DNA of 64,000 nt from Pontederia crassipes (Eukaryota; Streptophyta; Magnoliopsida; Commelinales; Pontederiaceae), in the NCBI GenBank assembly GCA_030549335.1, contig CM060194.1, positions 32,632,171-32,696,170 on the forward strand. The letters are read 5' to 3'. This document shows, one piece after another, positions 12,600 to 25,370 of this stretch. Each line of letters opens with the position of its first letter. Positions within the stretch are counted from its first letter, which is position 1. The position numbers were made by a program, and so were the translations under genes. The notes below the pieces were generated by a model that was given only the letters and a program-made list of their open reading frames with translations, did no database searches and was not told the origin of the DNA.

Positions 12600-14212
12600 A
12601 GGGATTTAAGTAAATTTTTTAACGTCTCCCAAGGACACAACGCTACGTAGACGCAATGTAGGCGCCGTTTCTATCAAAATTCGGCTAGTGCAGCGCTATG
12701 GAGAAGCTAATGTGTCACTAAGCCAACGTAGCTACACTATAGCGTCGTAGGGGCGTCTCCATAGTGGTAGCGTCACAAGGATGCGACGTCATTGAGACGC
12801 TCATTAAAAGTCTTTTTCAAAATTTTTAGTATGATATTTTATTTATCAATATAGCATCTCATCACATTGTGCCCCGTTCAAATTATTTTATTTCCTTCCA
12901 ACAATCTATCATGTATGTATATAAAATTATAAATCTAAATGTATATGTGTCTATAATATATGCGTATGTATATGTATATATATATATATGTATATATATA
13001 TATACCTGTAATATATGCGTATGCATATGTCTACATGTGGGAGATTAAGTATTATAAATCTATCATGTATGTATGTCTATATATATTATAAATATATATG
13101 TGTATGTATACGTCTATGCATGTGCGAGTCATATAACGTGTATATGTATACGCATTCGAAGTGAATATATATGTGTAAATGTTTATATGTGTGAGATTAA
13201 GTGATAATAATATGTATATATGTACTTATTATATATAAGTATATATGCATATTTATATGTCTATATGTACCCGATTAAGCGAGGGGGATAAAAAAGCGGC
13301 TGAGGCGCAATACAAATGCCATTGAGTTGCTAGGAACATTTAGCGACCACGTAGCGCCGAACTAGTGTCTCAAACCTCGTGGCGTCTCAACTTGGCGACG
13401 CTACAGAGACGCCAATAGTGTCACCATGGCGTCGACAAAAGCTGCGGCTCTAGTTAGACGCTAAGGTGACACTATTGAGTCTTAACGGTGACGCTAAAAT
13501 GGGATAATTTGTAGCAAATCACTCTCTTAATTCAACCACCGTAATTTCATTATTAAGTATATATATTTAGTAGTATAAATAACATAAATAATGTAGGTAA
13601 CAAATTATATATTTAGGAACACTCCTATCATGTAAATATATATATATATATTTATATAATCGTGTAATACAAATATATAATATGGGTAATCATGTACGAA
13701 TACATATATATGTTGATAATACTAATATAATATTTAATTAATTTATTGATTAACATATAGTATATATAATATATAGGATTTAGGGTTTAAATATAAAACA
13801 AATAGCGATATAAATATAGATAAGCTAGGAATAGTCGTGAAGTAATGACATCCGCGTCTACATAGCGTCGCATGAGCGTGTGACGCCAGATAGCGTCTCT
13901 TTAGAGTCGCAAATGGTGAGACGCGAGCATAGCGTCGCTGGTTGTCGACGCGAGAATGGCGTTAGATTCTCCCGCGCTTTTTCGCTTCGCGGCGCGCAAT
14001 GGTAGTGTTTACGTCGCGTCTCCATTGCGCCATTTATAGCGTCTATTTCTTGTATAGCTAAGAACACGCTAATGAGACGCTATCGAGAGGCAAATAGTGT
14101 CTTGTTATTGAGACACAAGGTAGACGCCGTGAAGGCGCTAGTGACGTCTCTATAGCGTCACCGGATTTGAGACGCTACTTTGCGTCGCCAATAGCCCATT
14201 TTTTTTGTAGTG
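12600..14212. mobile_element. CACTA (En/Spm)-type element end(s), non-autonomous
   Basis: The right edge at 14212 reads, on the minus strand, CACTACAAAAAAAATGGGC, the standard plant CACTA terminus, followed by dense subterminal motifs (gcgtctc, gcgacgct, tagcgtc) in both orientations. Three such GC-richer blocks (about 12600-12800, 13290-13520, 13840-14212) alternate with AT-rich low-complexity DNA (12860-13270, 13540-13830). No transposase is present. I could not find the matching left terminus, so this may be one internally deleted element or two overlapping ends; 13495-13516 resembles a decayed second terminus. Confidence 0.6.
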
Positions 14213-14224
14213 TCAGGCTAATCT

Positions 14225-15030
14225 TTCGACGCCATCGTCATTATGGCTCAAGTGCACATCGCATTTCAGATGTTCAGAAGATGTTCGCAAACATCGGTTG
14301 GCTGTCACTTTTTCTCTCACAGAGCATTTGTATTCCCGTCTTGTTCGTCAATTCTATGCGAACATGCTGATCACCCGGGAGGCTATTATCACATATGTTC
14401 TTGGCATGTCCATTTGATTTGATCATGACCAACTATGTCATATCATGGTTGGCCTTCCAACTATCTCCCTATCAGGGATGACATTCGTACGATTTTTTGT
14501 GGATAGGATATCTACTATACCGTCGAATCGTATCATAGGCATCTTCATTCGTCCATGAAAATGGCTCATCATATTTTGAATCGTATGATTACTCCTGGAG
14601 CTAGGCACTATACAGAGATCACCAACTTTGATATATTCTTTCTTCATTGTCTTTGTATCTAAAATGCCTCATTTTTCCATTTTGATCTTTATGTTTTCTA
14701 TCACATGGATTATATCTTCCAGAATGTCTCCTCTAGTGCTCGTGGTCGATACCACTTATATTTTGAAGCCTGTATCACTAGGATTTTACTTCATTTTTAT
14801 ATCGACGTTCCTGCAGACAAGGAGCACATCCGACCCCGCCCTACTGACGTCATTGGTTCAGTGACTTTGCATCGAAAACATCATAGGTTGGATACCGACG
14901 ATGGAGAGTCAGCACCGATGAATACTCAGGTCGTACCGGAGGCTGGCCCTAGCTTCCCTTCGCCTTCGGCACCCATTGAGCATTTTGGATCTTCCCAACA
15001 TGCAGCTTCGGCTTCCTATGATACCTAATA
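14225..15030 (+). pseudogene. Extra post-pol frame of element B (plant-transposon-protein-like)
   Basis: Readable segments resemble the 'putative plant transposon protein' family often met in large plant retroelements, notably the EHLYSRLVRQFYANM motif at about 14315-14365 and a serine/proline-rich end at 14880-15028 (GPSFPSPSAPIEHFGSS). It lies between RNase H and the 3' LTR of a Sirevirus-like element, where an extra (env-like position) frame is known to occur. Broken in several places; function unknown. Confidence 0.5.
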
Positions 15031-15521
15031 CCCCACTGCCCTTTCATAGAAAGTGGATGCCATCGATCGTTGTGTGACTCACATGAATCGTCATGTTCGA
15101 CGGATAGTGTGACTCATGATACATTATTGGCTCGCTGCAGGCATATTATGCGTCACAAGGATTCATTCCTCCCATCGTTCGTGACGATGACAGTGCCGAT
15201 GAGATATAGTTGGATCGCCTTCCTCTTTGATGATGTTAAAAGAGGAAGAAGTTTATGACGATATGTTCTTAGGTTCTTAGTTGAAGTTTTCCTTAGTTGC
15301 TATGTGGTTTGCACTAGTGTCGTGCATCATTTTATAGTGACTATAGTCACATTTGTTAGTGCATGAACACATGATGTATGTATTGACTATGGATGTAATG
15401 TGATGACTTTTGTTTCATGATGAATGTGTTAAACATTGATTTCATATTTATTTTGTGTCTTGTTGATGTCATATGTTCATATTGTTTTATATTATTATGA
15501 CAATATAAATGCCACTTATTC
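15031..15521. other. Post-pol non-coding sequence of element B
   Basis: AT-rich continuation after the extra frame. No gene; it runs to the 12-bp direct repeat that flanks the next insertion. Confidence 0.4.
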
Positions 15522-17198
15522 AGAGAAAAAAATATGAAATATGCATGAATATAGGGGAGTGATCACTAGCTGGTCATACTAAATTTCTACTCATTTTCCT
15601 TCTTAATTCATGTGCATATAAGCCCTGAAATATTCATATTCTGATAATTATGCTTAATTTATATGCATTTATCTTCTCAGCATAATATTATCTTACATTT
15701 GCACATTTGAGTTGAATAATATACTAATTTAGTTTTTATTTATCTAATTTTTATTTGAGTAATTGATGCTTGCTATTCATATTATTGCAGGATCAAAATC
15801 AAGTAGAAAAGATAAACAATCCTGCTGGAAAAGAAGAAATGGACCACTTGCAAGCTATCATAAAGCATGTAAGAATATTATGATGATGATCAAATGGTGA
15901 TGATAATCCCATATATAAAAGGGAAGTTCAGGAGCAATGGGGCATCTCTTCCTCTCCTGGCTATTTGGCTGAGGTTAGAGGATTTTCTTGCTGGAGCTGA
16001 GTTTTTCTTTAGGTTTTAGGATGTTTTTAATTATGTTTCTCATATGTTTTGTATTATTTTCATTAGTTATGAGGAGTCAAATCTTAGCTCTCTTAGGATA
16101 GGATAGTAGTCTAATTTCTATTTATGAATGGATGATTGAACAACATTTTTGTCACCGATGTTAATATAGTTTCTCAATGTTTTTTAATCAATTTTATATT
16201 GATGTGAATCCTATTTTACAATGGCAATTGAGAAGTTGATGTTTGGTTATTTTCTTGCTTAGAAATGAGTAAAGAACGTTAGCATCTTTTCTGGTTTTAA
16301 TCCATGTCAAGATCTGAATGCATCATTTTACTTCTTATTAATGTGAAACTCATCTTGTAATGGTTGCTTAGAGGTTGATTATAGATCCTCTTATTGTTCA
16401 AGAATGAACCAAGAATATTAATAATTAGTTTCTGAATTGATTTCATTTGTGATTTCTATTGACTTAGTTTTTTTGTTTCAATCTATCCATGCTGAGTTTT
16501 GATACATCCATTTAATTTTTGTTGATGTGAATCTCATTTTGAAATGACAACCGAAAGGTTGATTCTGGATTCCCTTGATGTTTAGAAATAAACTAAGAGC
16601 ATTAGCACTATTTGTGGATTTGATTGTATTTACGCATTAAGTTAGAAGTTTCATGATAATCTAATGTCAATTGAAACCCTTGTTGAATCAACTTAACTAA
16701 CATTCATATGAAAGTATGATACTTAGTTCTAACTTTAATGTATTGTGAGAGCAGTCTTTATATGTTGAATCTGGTTTGATTCATATTGCTAAGTTGTTCT
16801 AATCCATCCATAGTAGAACATTATATGAATTCCATTGTTAAGAGAACCTTTCATTGATTGTTAGTTATCACTTTATATCAATTACCATAAAATAACAAAA
16901 AAAGTTAACTTAGTCGGATTAATTTAGATTAGTTAGTGAATCTTAAGTTTGAAATCACTGTGAATATGACATTCAAGTTTACTATTCTGATCTGTGCACT
17001 TACCGTTCAGTGAAGTGTGGAGTGCATAGTCCGCCTAAATATTGTTCAGTTTCATATTGTGCATAGTCTACGCCTACACATTGTTTAGTTTCATTTGTGC
17101 ATAGTCTGCCTATACCTTAGTCTTTTGCATTATGTGCATAGATTCGAATAAATCAGCAAGTTAATCACACTTCCTAATATCACACCAAGGAGTTTGCT
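15522..17198. mobile_element. Unclassified 1.7-kb insertion with 12-bp flanking repeats
   Basis: The sequence between 15522 and 17198 is bracketed by the identical 12-mer tgccacttattc (15510-15521 and 17199-17210), so it looks like an insertion into the post-pol region of B. It holds no long frame. A TATA-like catatataaaaggg lies at about 15911-15925 and a purine run ataggggag near 15553-15561, which hints at LTR or non-autonomous retrotransposon sequence. It lacks obvious terminal inverted repeats or a poly(A) tail. Confidence 0.45.
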
Positions 17199-17278
17199 TG
17201 CCACTTATTCTTTATACTTACAATTTATTTTTTTCTCTCTATCGTCCAATTAGTTTGTTGTCACAAAAATGGAGAGAT

Positions 17279-17446
17279 CGTTAATTCGATGTTTTGATGA
17301 TAACAAATTAAATTGGACATAAAAATTACTAATATATACTCAAGTGATGACAATACGTGTATAAGATTGATATGACTTCATTTACAAAAGAAATCACCAA
17401 GTTAAAATGATAAAAATAAAAATTGTGCACACGACCAGTCAACTCA
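17279..17446 (+). repeat. 3' LTR of element B, first piece
   Basis: The LTR start follows a polypurine stretch (aaaaatggagagat, 17265-17278). The first 168 bp match 4959-5125. The LTR is then interrupted by a solo-LTR-like insert, continues at 18785, is interrupted again by hAT sequence, and ends at 28202-28232 after the full hAT copy. Confidence 0.7.
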
Positions 17447-18784
17447 TGATGCACGACAAATTATGCATTAGTTTAGATAATTTGATTAGATTTTGAGAAT
17501 GTTTTTATGTTTAGAATAGGGGGAGTTTTGATTTATTTTCATATAATTTCATTAAGATTTTATTTCTACCTAAATCTGAAAATTATTCATGACAGAATAT
17601 GAAAAAACGTCAAAATGAAAACAAGAAAAAGCTTAAAATAGCTCAGAATACTGTCACGGTCGTGACAGTTCTTGTCATGACCATGACAGAAAGATCCAGC
17701 AAGCAAAAATTTGGCTTACTATCACGGTCGTGATAGTTTCTGTCATGACCGTGACAGAGAGATTTTCAGCAGAAAAATTGCCCAAGTATTTTCAGCCTTA
17801 ACAGCCTTTTGTCATGATCATGACATAGCCTTTCATGGCCGTGACGGCGGTCGGTTAGGTCATTTTAAAGTCATTTTTATCTATTTTTTTTGATATATTT
17901 TTGTTTCTTTCCTTGGGAGACGAGAAAACTTATAAAATGAGGTAGAAGAGGACCTGAAAAAGCATCCCTGGAGCATTATTTTGAAACCTAAAAAGAGAAG
18001 AAGGCGAGGACAATAACGAAACTTTGTCGGAAACTGGAGAGAGGACGCGCTTAGTCTATGCTAGAGTTTTTGTTTTCTTTTTCCTATATTTTTATTTCAG
18101 ATTTGATGTTATTATTCTCAGATTTATTCTTTTATTAGGGTTATCCTAGTTGAACCCTATTTATGCATTAGATTCTTCTTGATATTAGTTTAGTTTGAAT
18201 CTTTAATAGCATTGCAATTTCATGTTTAATGCTTTCATTTGATTCCATAATTTATTATTTAATTGCTATCTAAGAAGAAGTAATTATCTTCATAATAGTT
18301 TCTAGGATTACTCTTATTTATTGCATGCCACAATTAGGAAAATCAAAAGAGACATAATTTGTATAGTTATTAAAGTGACTTGAGAAAGCCCTTAATATTA
18401 ATTCCAGTTTAATGCATCTTATGATTAAATAAATAAACTAAAATCCGAAAGGATTGATTTATTCTGATTATTAGTTAACTAATTTTGGGAATTCACTTCA
18501 TTATTGATTCAATTAATTCTGAGTTGAGAAAATTCATTACATTTAGTGGCGATAATTAGGTGCTCTAATAAGCAAATCATTATTTCTCCAAGTGATAATT
18601 TCCTTTATTTTTATTATTTTTTATTGACATATGAAATTAACTATTTTCATAATTTCTCAATTAATAAGGTTAAAATAAAATCTAAGTTATTAATCGTCAT
18701 CGTGGGAACGATAACTCTACTCATTCACTTTATTACTTGAGGGACTAATGCACTTGCTAACGTTTGCTATCAATTCTACACACA
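17447..18784. mobile_element. Solo-LTR-like insert in the 3' LTR of B
   Basis: A 1338-bp block starting TGATGCACGAC and ending CTACACACA, flanked by the direct repeat tcaactca (17439-17446, 18785-18792). It contains a cluster of near-palindromic tgtcatgaccgtgaca-type motifs (17650-17850) and a TATA-like cttataaaatg near 17929. Its end (ttgagggactaatgcacttgctaacg) resembles the end of the block at 53505-55040, so both probably belong to one LTR family, perhaps Ty3/gypsy of the Tat/Athila type. TG...CA ends with no internal domains suggest a solo LTR. Confidence 0.6.
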
Positions 18785-21035
18785 TCAACTCATCGGTGGA
18801 TTAGCCATGATGGTCATACGATCGATATCAAGCGGCAAAAATGTCGAGATTGTGCCAGTCGATGGATTGGTCATTACACCAAATGACCGATCAATAAAAG
18901 AACGAGCTCAAGAAATGTCGAGACTACAACGGTCGACAGTCCAGTCGTTGCACCGATCGTTTGATCAACTCAAAGAATGAATTTAAAAAATAACAAGACC
19001 ATGTCGGTCGATAAATTGGTCAAAGGATTGATCAATCGGACAGTGGATAAAATCATAGATAACGCATAATGGTCATATTGACCAGTCGACCGACTTATAA
19101 ATGCAGTCGATCGATCATAGAGAGAAATGAACAATAATGATTATTTTTTAAGGAGAAACTTATGAACAAAATTTTGAACATGAATAACACCTGTAGAAAC
19201 CTATAAAATGAGTGTCAAAGCTTGAAGGAAGATTATCCGAGCAAGCAAGATCATTCTAAAGCTCCTTTCAAGTTCTTGAGCCCAAAGTTGCAAATTCATT
19301 CCTTTCTCTTTTAAGCTTTGAGTGTGAAAATATTTTGTAAAAGAAGAAAATTAGAAGGAATCATTGTATTATGATCTAGTGAAGTTGAGAGCTTTGTAAA
19401 AGGAGATATGCCTTGTCTCTTGAGCGGAGAGGAAGGCGTGTGGTGTAAAGAAGGTTGTTCTCGCCCTATAAGAAAAGAGAAAGATAGTAAATCTCCGACA
19501 GTCTCGAGGACAACAAGTCGAAACGGAGATGTAGGATAAAGAGTTGGGGTCGAACCTCATCAACACATCATATCTTCTTTTGTTTGCTCATTATTTCTCA
19601 ATCACTCCTTATCGTTATTTGTTTGTGATCAGTTTTATTATTTTTTCGAAATTGAATTCATAAAAAAATTTTAAAACATCAATTCACCTCTCTAGGGATG
19701 GCACCCTATCCTGTTCGGGGTGAGGGACACCACCCCCGCCCCCGCCCCGAATTCTCGAATTTTCGCGAAGACTCCGATTTCTCGATTTTTTTATTAAATA
19801 ATGTCAAAATATTAGAAAATAATCAACTATTAAAAAGTATACATGCACACAATTATAAATATATCACTATTATAAATTCTACAACATAATATTAAAATTT
19901 TGTCGTAAATTCTATCACAACATAATTTTCAATTCTACCACAACACAAACTTTAAATTTGATACAAGTTTCGTAACATAAAATTTAAATTACAATACCAA
20001 ATATTTTAACAACATTTGTAAAAGATCAATAAGAGAACATTCATCATTTTCCTTCATTTCATCCTTCGCCCATTTGCAAAGTTTCCTACAAGTTAATAAA
20101 AAAAATAATTAGTAGAATAAATCAAAATTGAATAAAATTAAAAAATGATAAAAAGTTATCACAACTTCATCATTCAATCATCTACATCTTCATCTTTGTT
20201 GAACACACTTTCCACCACAACATAATTTTCAAATTCTACCTTAACATAAAGTTTAAATTACAACACCAAATATTTTAACATAAAATTTCCACCACAAGTT
20301 TCTTAACATAAAGTTTGAATTATAACACCAAATATTTTAACAACATTTGTAAAAGTTCAATAAGAGGACATTCATCAATTTTCTTCATTTCTCTTTCACC
20401 CATTACAAAGTTTCCTACAATTTGATAAAAAAAATGATTAGTAAAATAAACTAAATTGAATAAAATTAAAAAATGATAAAAAAATTACCACAATTTCATC
20501 ATTCAATCACCTACATCTTCATCTTCATTGATTGTGTAAAAAGCACACTTTCCATTAGAAGGACCTAACAAAAAAGCATTGTTAGTTTAAAAAAATGACA
20601 CATCATAATTTATTAAATGAATGATAAATTGCAACCTTTTAATATATTATGCAACCAATCTTGATAACACATCAACGCTTCAACAATGTCTTCTTTCAAT
20701 TTACTATGGTGTGTACTCAATACACGACCTCCAGTGCTAAATGCAGATTCTGAAACAACTGTAGAGATTGAAATAGCTAAAAAGTCCCTTGCAATCTTTT
20801 GTAGAGTTTGGTACTTTAATCTAATTTGTTTTCAATAACCTAATATGTCAAACATTCCATCATTTGTCTTAACAATTAAAACATGCTCTTCTAAATAACT
20901 TTCCAATTCTGATTTCAAACTATTTTGTGAAGAAGTCTCAGCTACAAAATCAATATAAGCACACTCTTATTTTTGTTTTTTCAGTGGAGGACCCATTTCG
21001 ATTATTACTGGAGATGAAGAATTAACAAGTGCACT
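18737..21035. repeat. Tandem unit 1 (solo-LTR end + B LTR + hAT end)
   Basis: First of three direct tandem units. Order: last ~48 bp of the solo-LTR-like insert, B LTR sequence (18785-19692), then hAT left end and the 3' part of its transposase (19693-21035). It contains an internal duplication of about 280 bp (19990-20160 versus 20270-20440). The unit ends abruptly at the junction gcactattttgaggg. Confidence 0.85.
19693..21035 (-). pseudogene. hAT fragment in unit 1 (left end and dimerisation-domain remnant)
   Basis: Begins with the hAT end tagggatggcac and includes, on the minus strand at about 20640-20990, a decayed copy of the hATC dimerisation region present intact at 24948-25253. It lacks the right end and the rest of the gene because the unit was cut at the duplication junction. 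Confidence 0.75.
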
Positions 21036-23010
21036 ATTTTGAGGGACTAGTACACTTGCTAACGTTTGCTATCAATTCTACACACGTCAACTCACTGGTA
21101 GATTGGCCATGACGATCATACGATCGATATCAAGCGACAAAAATGTCGAGATTGTGCCAATCGATGGATCGGTCATTACACCAGATGACCGATCAATAGA
21201 AGAACGAGCTCAAGAAATTTCGAGACTACGACGATCGACGGTCGAGTCATTGCACCGAACGTCCGATCAACTCAAAGAATGAATTTAAAAAATAACGAGA
21301 CCATGTCGGTCGATAAATTGGTCGAAGGATTGATCAACCGGACAGTGGATAAAATCACAGATAACGAATAATGGTCATATTGACTGCTCGACCCGCTTAT
21401 AAACGCGGTCGATCGATCATAGAGACAAATGAACAGTAATGATTATTTTTTAAGGAGAAAATTGTGAACAAAATTTTGAACATGAATAACACATGTAGAA
21501 ACCTATAAAATGAGTGTCAAAGCTTGAAGGAAGATTATCCGAGCAAGCAAGATCATTATAAAGCTCCTTTCAAGTTCTTAAGCCCAAAGTTATAAATTCA
21601 TTCCTTTCTCTTTTAAGCTTTGAGTGTGAAAATATTTTGTAAAAGAAGAAAATTAGAAGGAATCATTGTATTATGATCTAGTGAAGTTGAGAGCCCTTTG
21701 TAAAAGGAGATATGCCTTGTCTCTTGAGCGGAGAAGAAGGCGTGTGGTGTAAAGAATGTTGTTCTCTCCCTATAAGAAAAGAGAAAGATAGTGAATCTCC
21801 GACAGTCTCGAGGATGACAAGTCGAAACGAAGAAGTAGGATAAAGAGTTGGGGTCGAACCTCATCAACACATCATATCTTCTTCTGTTTGTTCATTATCT
21901 TTCACTCACTCCTTTTTGTTATTTGCTTGTGATCAGTTTTATTATTTTTCCGAAATTGAATTCATGAAAAAATTTTAAAACATCAATTCAACTTCCTAGG
22001 GATGGCACCCGACCTTATTCGAGGTGGGGGATACCGCCCCGCCCCGATCCCCGTAGGGCCCCGAATTCCCTTGGGAACTCCGATTCCTCAAATATTTTAT
22101 TAAATAATGTGAAAAAATAGAAAATAACCAACTATTAGAAATTCATGCACACAATTATAAATATATCACTATTATAAATTCTACAACATAAAATTCAAAT
22201 TTTGACACAAATTCTATCACAACATAATTTTCAAATTCTACCACAACACAAATTTTAAATTTGATACAAGTTTCATATCATAAAGTTTAAATTACAACAC
22301 CAAATATTTTAACAACATTTGTAAAAGATCAATAAGAGGACATTCATCATTTTTCTTCATTTCATCCTTCACCCATTTGCAAAGTTTCCTACAAGTTAAT
22401 AAAAAATTATTAGTAGAATAAATCTAAATTGAATAAAATTAAAAAAAAAGTGATAAAAAGTTACCACAATTTCATCATTCAATCATCTACATCTTCATCT
22501 TCGTAATTGTGTAAAAAGCACACTTTCCATTAGAATGGCCTAACAAAAAAGCATTGTTAGTTTAAAAAAATATGACACCATAATTTATTAAATGAATGAT
22601 AAATTGTAACCTTTTAATATATTATGCAACCAATCTTGATAACACATCAATGCTTCAACAATGTCTTCTTTCAATTTACTATGGTGTGTACTCAATACAC
22701 GACCTTCAGTGCTAAATGCAGATTCTGAAACAATTGTAGAAATTGAAATAGTTAAAAAGTCCCTTGCAATCTTTTGTAGAGTTGGGTACTTTAATCCAAT
22801 TTGTTTTCAATAACCTAATATGTCAAACATTCCATCAATTGTCTTAACAATTAAAACACGCTCTTCTAAATAACTTTCCAATTCTAATTTCAAACTATTT
22901 TGTGAAGAAGTCTCAGCTACAAAATCAATATAAGCACACTCTTATTTTTGTTTTTTCGGTGGAGGACCCATTTCGATTATTACTGGAGATAAAGAATTAA
23001 CAAGTGCACT
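21036..23010. repeat. Tandem unit 2
   Basis: Second unit with the same order of parts (LTR-insert end, B LTR to 21996, hAT 21997-23010). At 1975 bp it is shorter than units 1 (2299) and 3 (2360), because it has only one copy of the ~280-bp internal hAT repeat. That is consistent with a deletion between direct repeats. Confidence 0.85.
21997..23010 (-). pseudogene. hAT fragment in unit 2
   Basis: Same hAT left end and hATC remnant (about 22610-22960, minus strand) as in units 1 and 3, with small differences. Not functional on its own. Confidence 0.75.
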
Positions 23011-25370
23011 ATTTTGAGGGACTAGTGCACTTGCTAACGTTTGCTATCAATTCTACACGTGTCAACTCACTGGTAGATTGGCCATGACGATCATACGATC
23101 GATATCAAGCGGCAAAAATGTCGAGATTGTGCCAGTCGATGGATCGGTCATTGCACCAGATGACCGATCAATAGAAAAACGAGCTCAAGAAATGTCGAGA
23201 CTATGACGATCGACGATCCAGTCATTGCACCGATTGTCCGATCAACTCAAAGAATGAATTTAAAAAATAACGAGACCATGTCAATCGATAAACTGGTCGA
23301 AGGATTGATCAACCGGACAGTGGATAAAATCACAGATAATGCATAATGGTCATATTGACCGATCGACTGGCTTATAAATGCAGTCGATCGATCATAGAGA
23401 CAAATGAACAGTAATGATTATTTTTTAATGAGAAAATTATGAACAAAATTTTGAACATAAATAACACCTGTAGAAACCTATAAAATGAGTGTCAAAGCTT
23501 GAAGAAAGATTATCCGAGCAAGCAAGATTATTCTAAATCTCCTTTCAAGTTCTTAAGCCCAAAGTTACAAATTCATTCCTTTCTCTTTTAAGCTTTGATT
23601 GTGAAAATATTTTGTAAAAGAAGAGAATTAGAATGAATCATTGTATTCTGATCTAGTGAAGTTGAGAGCTCTTTGTAAAAGGAGATATGCCTTGTCTCTT
23701 GAGCGGAGAGGATGGTGTGTGGTGTAAAGAAGGTTGTTCTCGCCCTATAAGAAAAGAGAAAAGATAGTGAATCTTCGACAGTCTCGAGGACGACAAGTCA
23801 AAACGGAGACGTAAGATAAAGAGTTGGGGTCGAACCTCATCAACACATCATATCTTCTTCTGTTTTCTCATTATCTTTCACTCACTCCTTTTTGTTATTT
23901 GCTTGTGATCAATTTTATTATTTTTCCAAAATTGAATTCATGAAAAAGTTTTAAAACATCAATTCACCTTCCTAGGGATGGCACCCGACCCTATTCGGGG
24001 TGGGGGACACCGCCCCCGCCCCCAACCCCATCCCGAATCCTTGGTCCGGGGGAAATTTTATCCTCCGCCCTGATCCCTGCAGGACCCTGAATCCCCGTGG
24101 GGACTCTGATTCCTTAAATTTTTTATTAAATAATGTGAAAAAAATTAGAAAATAACCAACTATTAGAAAGTATTCATGCACACAATTATAAATATATCAC
24201 TATTATGAATTTTACAACATAAAATTCAAATTTTGACACAAATTCTATCACAACATAATTTTCAAATTCTACCACAACACAAACTTTAAATTTGATACAA
24301 ATTTCATATCGTAAAGTTTAAATTATAACACCAAATATTTTAACAACATTTGTAAAAGATCAATAAGAGGACATTCATCATTTTTCTTCATTTCATCCTT
24401 CACCTATTTGCAAAGTTTCCTACAAGTTAATAAAAAAATTATTAGTAGAATAAATCTAAATTGAATAAAATTAAAAAATGATAAAAAATTACCACAACTT
24501 CATCATTCAATCATCTACATCTTCATCTTTGTTGAACACACTTTCCACCACAACATAATTTTCAAATTGTACCTTAACATAAAGTTTAAATCACTACACC
24601 AAATATTTTAACATAAAGTTTCCACCACAAGTTTCTTAACATAAATTTTAAATTACAACACCAAATATTTTAACAACATTTGTAAAAGTTCAATAAGAGG
24701 ACATTCATCAATTTTCTTCATTTCTCTTTCACCCATTTACAAAGTTTCCTACAAGTTGATAAAAAAATGATTAGTACAATAAAACTAAATTGAATAAAAT
24801 TAAAAAATGATAAAAATGTTACCATAATTTCATCATTCAATCATCTACATCTTCATCTTCATTGATTGTGTAAAAAACACACTTTCCATTAGAAGGACCT
24901 AACAAAAAAGCATTGTTAGGTTAAAAAAAATGACACATCATCATTTATTAAATGAATGATAAATTGCAACCTTTTAATATATTATGCAACCAATCTTGAT
25001 AACACACCAATGCTTCAACAGTGTCTTCTTGCAATCTACTCTGGTGTGTACTCAATGCACGACCTCTAGTGCTAAATGCAGATTCTGAAACAACTGTAGA
25101 AATTGGAATAGCTAAAAAATCCCTTGCAATCTTTTGTAGAGTTGGGTACTTTAATCCAATTTGTTTCCAATAACTCAATATGTCAAACATTCCATCATTT
25201 GACTTAACAATTAAAACATGCTCTTCTAAATAACTTTCCAATTCTGATTTCAAACTATTTTGTGAAGAAGTCTCAGCTACAAAATCAATATAAGCACACT
25301 TTCATTTTTGTTTTTTCGGTGAAGGACCCATTTCGGTTATTATTGGAGATGAAAAATTAACAAGTGCACT
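23011..25370. repeat. Tandem unit 3 (joined to the full hAT element)
   Basis: Third unit. Unlike the first two, its hAT part continues beyond the duplication end point (caagtgcact at 25361-25370) into the complete element, showing that this is the copy connected to the original right flank. Confidence 0.85.

Noticed and set aside
12136-12640. Glycine/arginine-rich protein genes
   Set aside because: Several overlapping frames on both strands are open because of G-rich simple repeats; none has a start context, splice sites or family resemblance.
19369-19566. Minus-strand peptide repeated at 21613-21870
   Set aside because: It lies inside LTR sequence of element B and recurs only because the LTR segment is tandemly duplicated.
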